Assembly (NCBI GenBank): GCA_012719555.1
Contig: JAAYAE010000111.1
Coordinates: 1-25,384, forward strand
Reading direction: 5' to 3'
Source: Acholeplasmataceae bacterium
GTDB lineage: Bacteria > Bacillota > Negativicutes > Acidaminococcales > Acidaminococcaceae
Length of the DNA stretch: 25,384 nucleotides
Under the pieces are notes generated by a model, which searched no databases, was not told the DNA's origin, and saw nothing but the letters and a program-made list of their open reading frames with translations. Below are positions 23,017-25,384 of this stretch, piece after piece. Numbering within the stretch: position 1 is the first letter of the stretch; every line of letters starts with the position of its first letter. Both the position numbers and the translations under genes were made by a program.

Positions 23017-23649
23017 CTACACAGTTTTTCCCTTATATGGGCACAATTCCAGTAAGACACATTCACTACACAAGGGTTTCCTAGCCTTGCAAATATTGCG
23101 TCCATGCCAAATAAGCCAATGATGTGCATCGCTCCACTTATCTTTAGGTATTGCTTTCATCAGTTCTTGTTCTACTGCTAATGGATCTGGCCCCTTTGCC
23201 AAGCCCAGCCTATGTGAAACTCGGAAAACATGGGTATCTACTGCAATAGCTGGAATTCCATAAATCACGCTTGCAACTACATTAGCAGTTTTCTTGCCTA
23301 CGCCCGGTAACGTCATAAGCTCAGCAATATTATTAGGAATAATACCATTAAAATCTATCAGCAACTTATGACAGGTTCCCAAAATATTTTTAGCCTTAGC
23401 ACGAAATAATCCGCAATCATGTATAAGCTCTTCGAGTTTTGACTGTTCTAGTTCCGCCATTTTTTCCGGTGTATTGTAAGTAGGGAAAATACGCGCCGTT
23501 ATTTTATTTACCCGCTCGTCAGTACATTGGGCAGACATAATAACAGCCACTAATAATTCAAAAGGTGAATTATAATTTAGAGCTGTTTTAGCCCCTGCAT
23601 AATGTTCTTCTAAAGCCTCTAAAATTGCATCTTTTACTGCCTTTTTCAT
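23017..23649 (-). CDS. nth: Endonuclease III (DNA glycosylase/AP lyase)
   Basis: Nth removes oxidised pyrimidines from DNA and cleaves the resulting abasic site in base excision repair. The 210 residues include the helix-hairpin-helix LPGVGKKTANVV with catalytic Lys120, and AVDTHVFRV with Asp138. The C-terminal iron-sulfur cluster has cysteines 187, 194, 197 and 203 in the C-x6-C-x2-C-x5-C pattern. Length and residue numbers match E. coli Nth almost exactly. The ATG shares one base with the stop of the upstream UPF0210 gene (TAATG), so translation is probably coupled. AGGAG lies 12 bases upstream, rather far. A functional tie between a repair enzyme and the UPF0210 gene is not obvious. Confidence 0.96.
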   Translation of the reverse strand: MKKAVKDAILEALEEHYAGAKTALNYNSPFELLVAVIMSAQCTDERVNKITARIFPTYNTPEKMAELEQSKLEELIHDCGLFRAKAKNILGTCHKLLIDFNGIIPNNIAELMTLPGVGKKTANVVASVIYGIPAIAVDTHVFRVSHRLGLAKGPDPLAVEQELMKAIPKDKWSDAHHWLIWHGRNICKARKPLCSECVLLELCPYKGKTV

Positions 23650-25007
23650 TAATTAGTCAAACTCCTAATTGGTGCCGGTATTCTTCCACCACGAGCAATG
23701 AATACATCCGGTTTAAAGGTATTTACTTTTATAATTGGGGCATAACCTAACAACCCGCCAAACTCTACGCTATCTCCAACCTTCTTGCCAGGTACAGGGA
23801 TAAGACGAACAGCTGTAGTTTTATTATTAATCATACCAATAGCCGCTTCATCAGCAATTATAGCCGAAATTGTAGCAGCTGTAGTATCTCCCGGAATAGC
23901 AATCATATCCAAACCTACAGAACAAACACAAGTCATAGCTTCTAATTTTTCTAAGGTCAGACAGCCACACTCTACAGCGTGAATCATTCCGGCATCCTCA
24001 CTAACCGGAATAAAGGCGCCGCTTAAACCACCCACATAGCTAGATGCCATTAAGCCCCCTTTTTTTACTGCATCATTAAGAAGTGCTAAGGCCGCAGTCG
24101 TCCCCGGACCACCACAACATTCCAAGCCAATTTCTTCCAATATATAGGCAACACTATCACCAACAGCCGGTGTAGGAGCCAAGGACAAATCAATAATACC
24201 AAACTGGGTATTAAGTCTCTTCGCTGCTTCTTGCGCAACCAATTGACCAACTCTGGTAATTTTGAAGGCAGTCTTCTTAATCGTTTCTGCCACAGCTCCA
24301 ATGTCTTGTCCACGTACATCTTCCAAAGCACGTTTAACTACCCCAGGACCACTTACACCTACGTTAATAACGCTTTCCGGTTCCGTTACCCCATGAAAAG
24401 CTCCTGCCATAAAAGGATTATCAGGTACGGAATTACAAAAAATAACCAATTTAGCGCAACCTATGGCATCACGTGCAGCTGTTAAGCGTGCCGTTTCTTT
24501 AACTATTTGCCCCATTTGCCTTACAGCATCCATATTTATACCACATTTTGTCGAACCAATAGCGACAGAAGAACAAACTATATCTGTAGTGGCCAATGCT
24601 TCGGGAATAGAATTAATTAATATCTGATCACCTTTAGTATATCCTTTATCCACTAGGGCTGAAAAACCGCCAATAAAGTTTACACCGACTGCTTTAGCCG
24701 CTTTGTCCAAAGCCATAGCTAAAGGGACATAGCTTGTTGCATCGCAACTTTCCCCCACCATAGAAATAGGAGTAACAGAAATACGTTTGTGAATAATGGG
24801 AACACCCAACTCAGCTTCCAGATCCTCACCGGTCTTAACTAAATGTTCAGCCTTGGTAGTAATCTTGTCATAGATTTTTTGAGCTACAACATTAATATCA
24901 GGGTGAGAACAATCACGCAAGCTAATACCCATAGTAATAGTGCGTACATCTAAATTGTTCTCAGTTATCATTCTTGTGGTTTCTAAAACCTCTTTAATTG
25001 TAAACAT
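23649..25007 (-). CDS. UPF0210 (DUF711, 'PFL family') protein
   Basis: The 452 residues match a widespread conserved family annotated as UPF0210 or 'PFL family protein', a name reflecting a remote link to pyruvate formate-lyase folds. I know of no established reaction. The N-terminus MFTIKEVLETTRMI and the ISLRDCSHPD block are recognisable. So are the central NVGVSGPGVVKRAL, the ECCGGPGTTAALALLNDAVKKGG segment, and the C-terminal FIARGGRIPAPIRSLTN. Many small Gly/Ala-rich loops and several conserved cysteines (in CSSVAIGSTKCG and ECGCL) suggest an enzyme. The ATG at 25007 follows GGGAGG. The gene comes 11 bases after the ACT-domain gene, a pairing found in many genomes, and runs into nth by a one-base overlap. 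Confidence 0.9.
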   Translation of the reverse strand: MFTIKEVLETTRMITENNLDVRTITMGISLRDCSHPDINVVAQKIYDKITTKAEHLVKTGEDLEAELGVPIIHKRISVTPISMVGESCDATSYVPLAMALDKAAKAVGVNFIGGFSALVDKGYTKGDQILINSIPEALATTDIVCSSVAIGSTKCGINMDAVRQMGQIVKETARLTAARDAIGCAKLVIFCNSVPDNPFMAGAFHGVTEPESVINVGVSGPGVVKRALEDVRGQDIGAVAETIKKTAFKITRVGQLVAQEAAKRLNTQFGIIDLSLAPTPAVGDSVAYILEEIGLECCGGPGTTAALALLNDAVKKGGLMASSYVGGLSGAFIPVSEDAGMIHAVECGCLTLEKLEAMTCVCSVGLDMIAIPGDTTAATISAIIADEAAIGMINNKTTAVRLIPVPGKKVGDSVEFGGLLGYAPIIKVNTFKPDVFIARGGRIPAPIRSLTN

Positions 25008-25018
25008 GAACTGCCTCC

Positions 25019-25288
25019 CTATATACTATGCATAGCTGTGAATATATCTTCGTGCTGTGCTCTAATTTCAACTCCGATTTGTTTACCCAAAATGGTGGCT
25101 TTTTCTTTTAATTCTTGCAAAGATACACTGTCAGTCGCCATATCAGCAACAACTACCATATTAAAAAACCCATCAAGTATATTTTGGTTAATATTAAGAA
25201 TGTTTACCCCATTATCAGCCAACAAACCACTGACCTTTGCTGTAATACCCACAGCATCTTTTCCTACTATTGTTACAACTATACGCAT
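25019..25288 (-). CDS. UPF0237 ACT-domain protein
   Basis: The 89-residue product is a single ACT domain of the UPF0237 family: MRIVVTIVGKDAVGITAKVSGLLADNGVNIL, then the strand FFNMVVVADM. ACT domains usually bind small ligands such as amino acids and control partner enzymes. The frame opens six codons earlier at 25306, but I chose ATG 25288 because the family begins MRxVVTVxGKD and GAGG lies upstream, with a ten-base spacer that is slightly long. It is first in the transcript ACT-UPF0210-nth behind the promoter at 25339-25367. Its conserved pairing with UPF0210 suggests that it senses a ligand for that protein, which is inference. The family call is secure. Confidence 0.9.
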   Translation of the reverse strand: MRIVVTIVGKDAVGITAKVSGLLADNGVNILNINQNILDGFFNMVVVADMATDSVSLQELKEKATILGKQIGVEIRAQHEDIFTAMHSI

Positions 25289-25338
25289 TTTCGCCCATCC
25301 TCTCATTTGTTAAGCTAAAGCTCCTAGGTTATCGCACT

Positions 25339-25367
25339 ATTATACGATACTAACTCTAAGGTTTCAA
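25339..25367 (-). promoter_or_regulatory. Promoter of the ACT-UPF0210-nth transcript
   Basis: On the minus strand, TTGAAA (25362-25367), a 17-base spacer and a perfect TATAAT (25339-25344). The leader to the ACT start codon is about 45 bases. Confidence 0.8.
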
Positions 25368-25384
25368 CGTATTTACCAATACTA

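Noticed and set aside
1..25384. CRISPR arrays, tRNA/rRNA genes, insertion sequences or prophage genes
   Set aside because: I saw no regularly spaced repeats, cloverleaf or rRNA sequence, transposase, integrase or phage structural gene on either strand. A tRNAscan-SE and ISfinder run would confirm this.

Overview
The window is chromosomal DNA of a low-GC bacterium with Bacillota-type gene order. The evidence is the block lepA-hemW-hrcA-grpE-dnaK-dnaJ-prmA-rsmE-mtaB, the CIRCE element in front of hrcA, a T-box leader in front of leuA, and strong AGGAGG-like ribosome binding sites with frequent TTG/GTG starts. A class-level placement (for example Negativicutes) is possible but cannot be shown from this sequence alone. 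Almost everything is housekeeping. I found no phage, IS element, CRISPR array, rRNA or tRNA gene.

Layout. (1) 20-8399, minus strand: the heat-shock operon hrcA-grpE-dnaK-dnaJ, continuing into prmA, rsmE, mtaB and a HIT-family gene. It starts at a sigma-A promoter overlapped downstream by a perfect CIRCE operator. (2) 8416-11471, minus: lepA-hemW. Its promoter diverges from that of rpsT (11500-11858, plus), which ends at a hairpin terminator shared with leuA. (3) 11866-13964, minus: a single leuA of the long form behind a complete T-box leader with a CTC (Leu) specifier. (4) 13985-16290, plus: an NlpA/MetQ-type lipoprotein and an M20 amidohydrolase, expressed from a promoter back to back with that of leuA and preceded by a long leader with its own early terminator. 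(5) 16289-21080, minus: a four-gene BmpA/NupOPQ-type nucleoside ABC importer, bmpA-nupO-nupP-nupQ. (6) 21217-22945, minus: a stand-alone ABC-F ATPase. (7) 22959-25367, minus: a UPF0237 ACT-domain gene, a UPF0210 gene and nth, tightly packed behind one promoter.

How the genes work together. Region 1 joins protein folding (HrcA, GrpE, DnaK, DnaJ) to modification of the translation machinery: PrmA acts on L11, RsmE on 16S rRNA and MtaB on t6A37 tRNA. Region 2 adds elongation factor 4, a haem chaperone and ribosomal protein S20. Region 3 controls leucine synthesis through uncharged tRNA-Leu. Regions 4 and 5 are nutrient uptake and salvage modules.

The observations most worth a second look are regulatory: a substituted base in the tRNA-binding bulge of the T-box, a symmetric divergent promoter between leuA and the lipoprotein gene, an unassigned leader with an early terminator in front of that gene, and a 12-bp inverted repeat flanking about 160 bp upstream of bmpA. 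I do not see a clearly new multi-gene system here.
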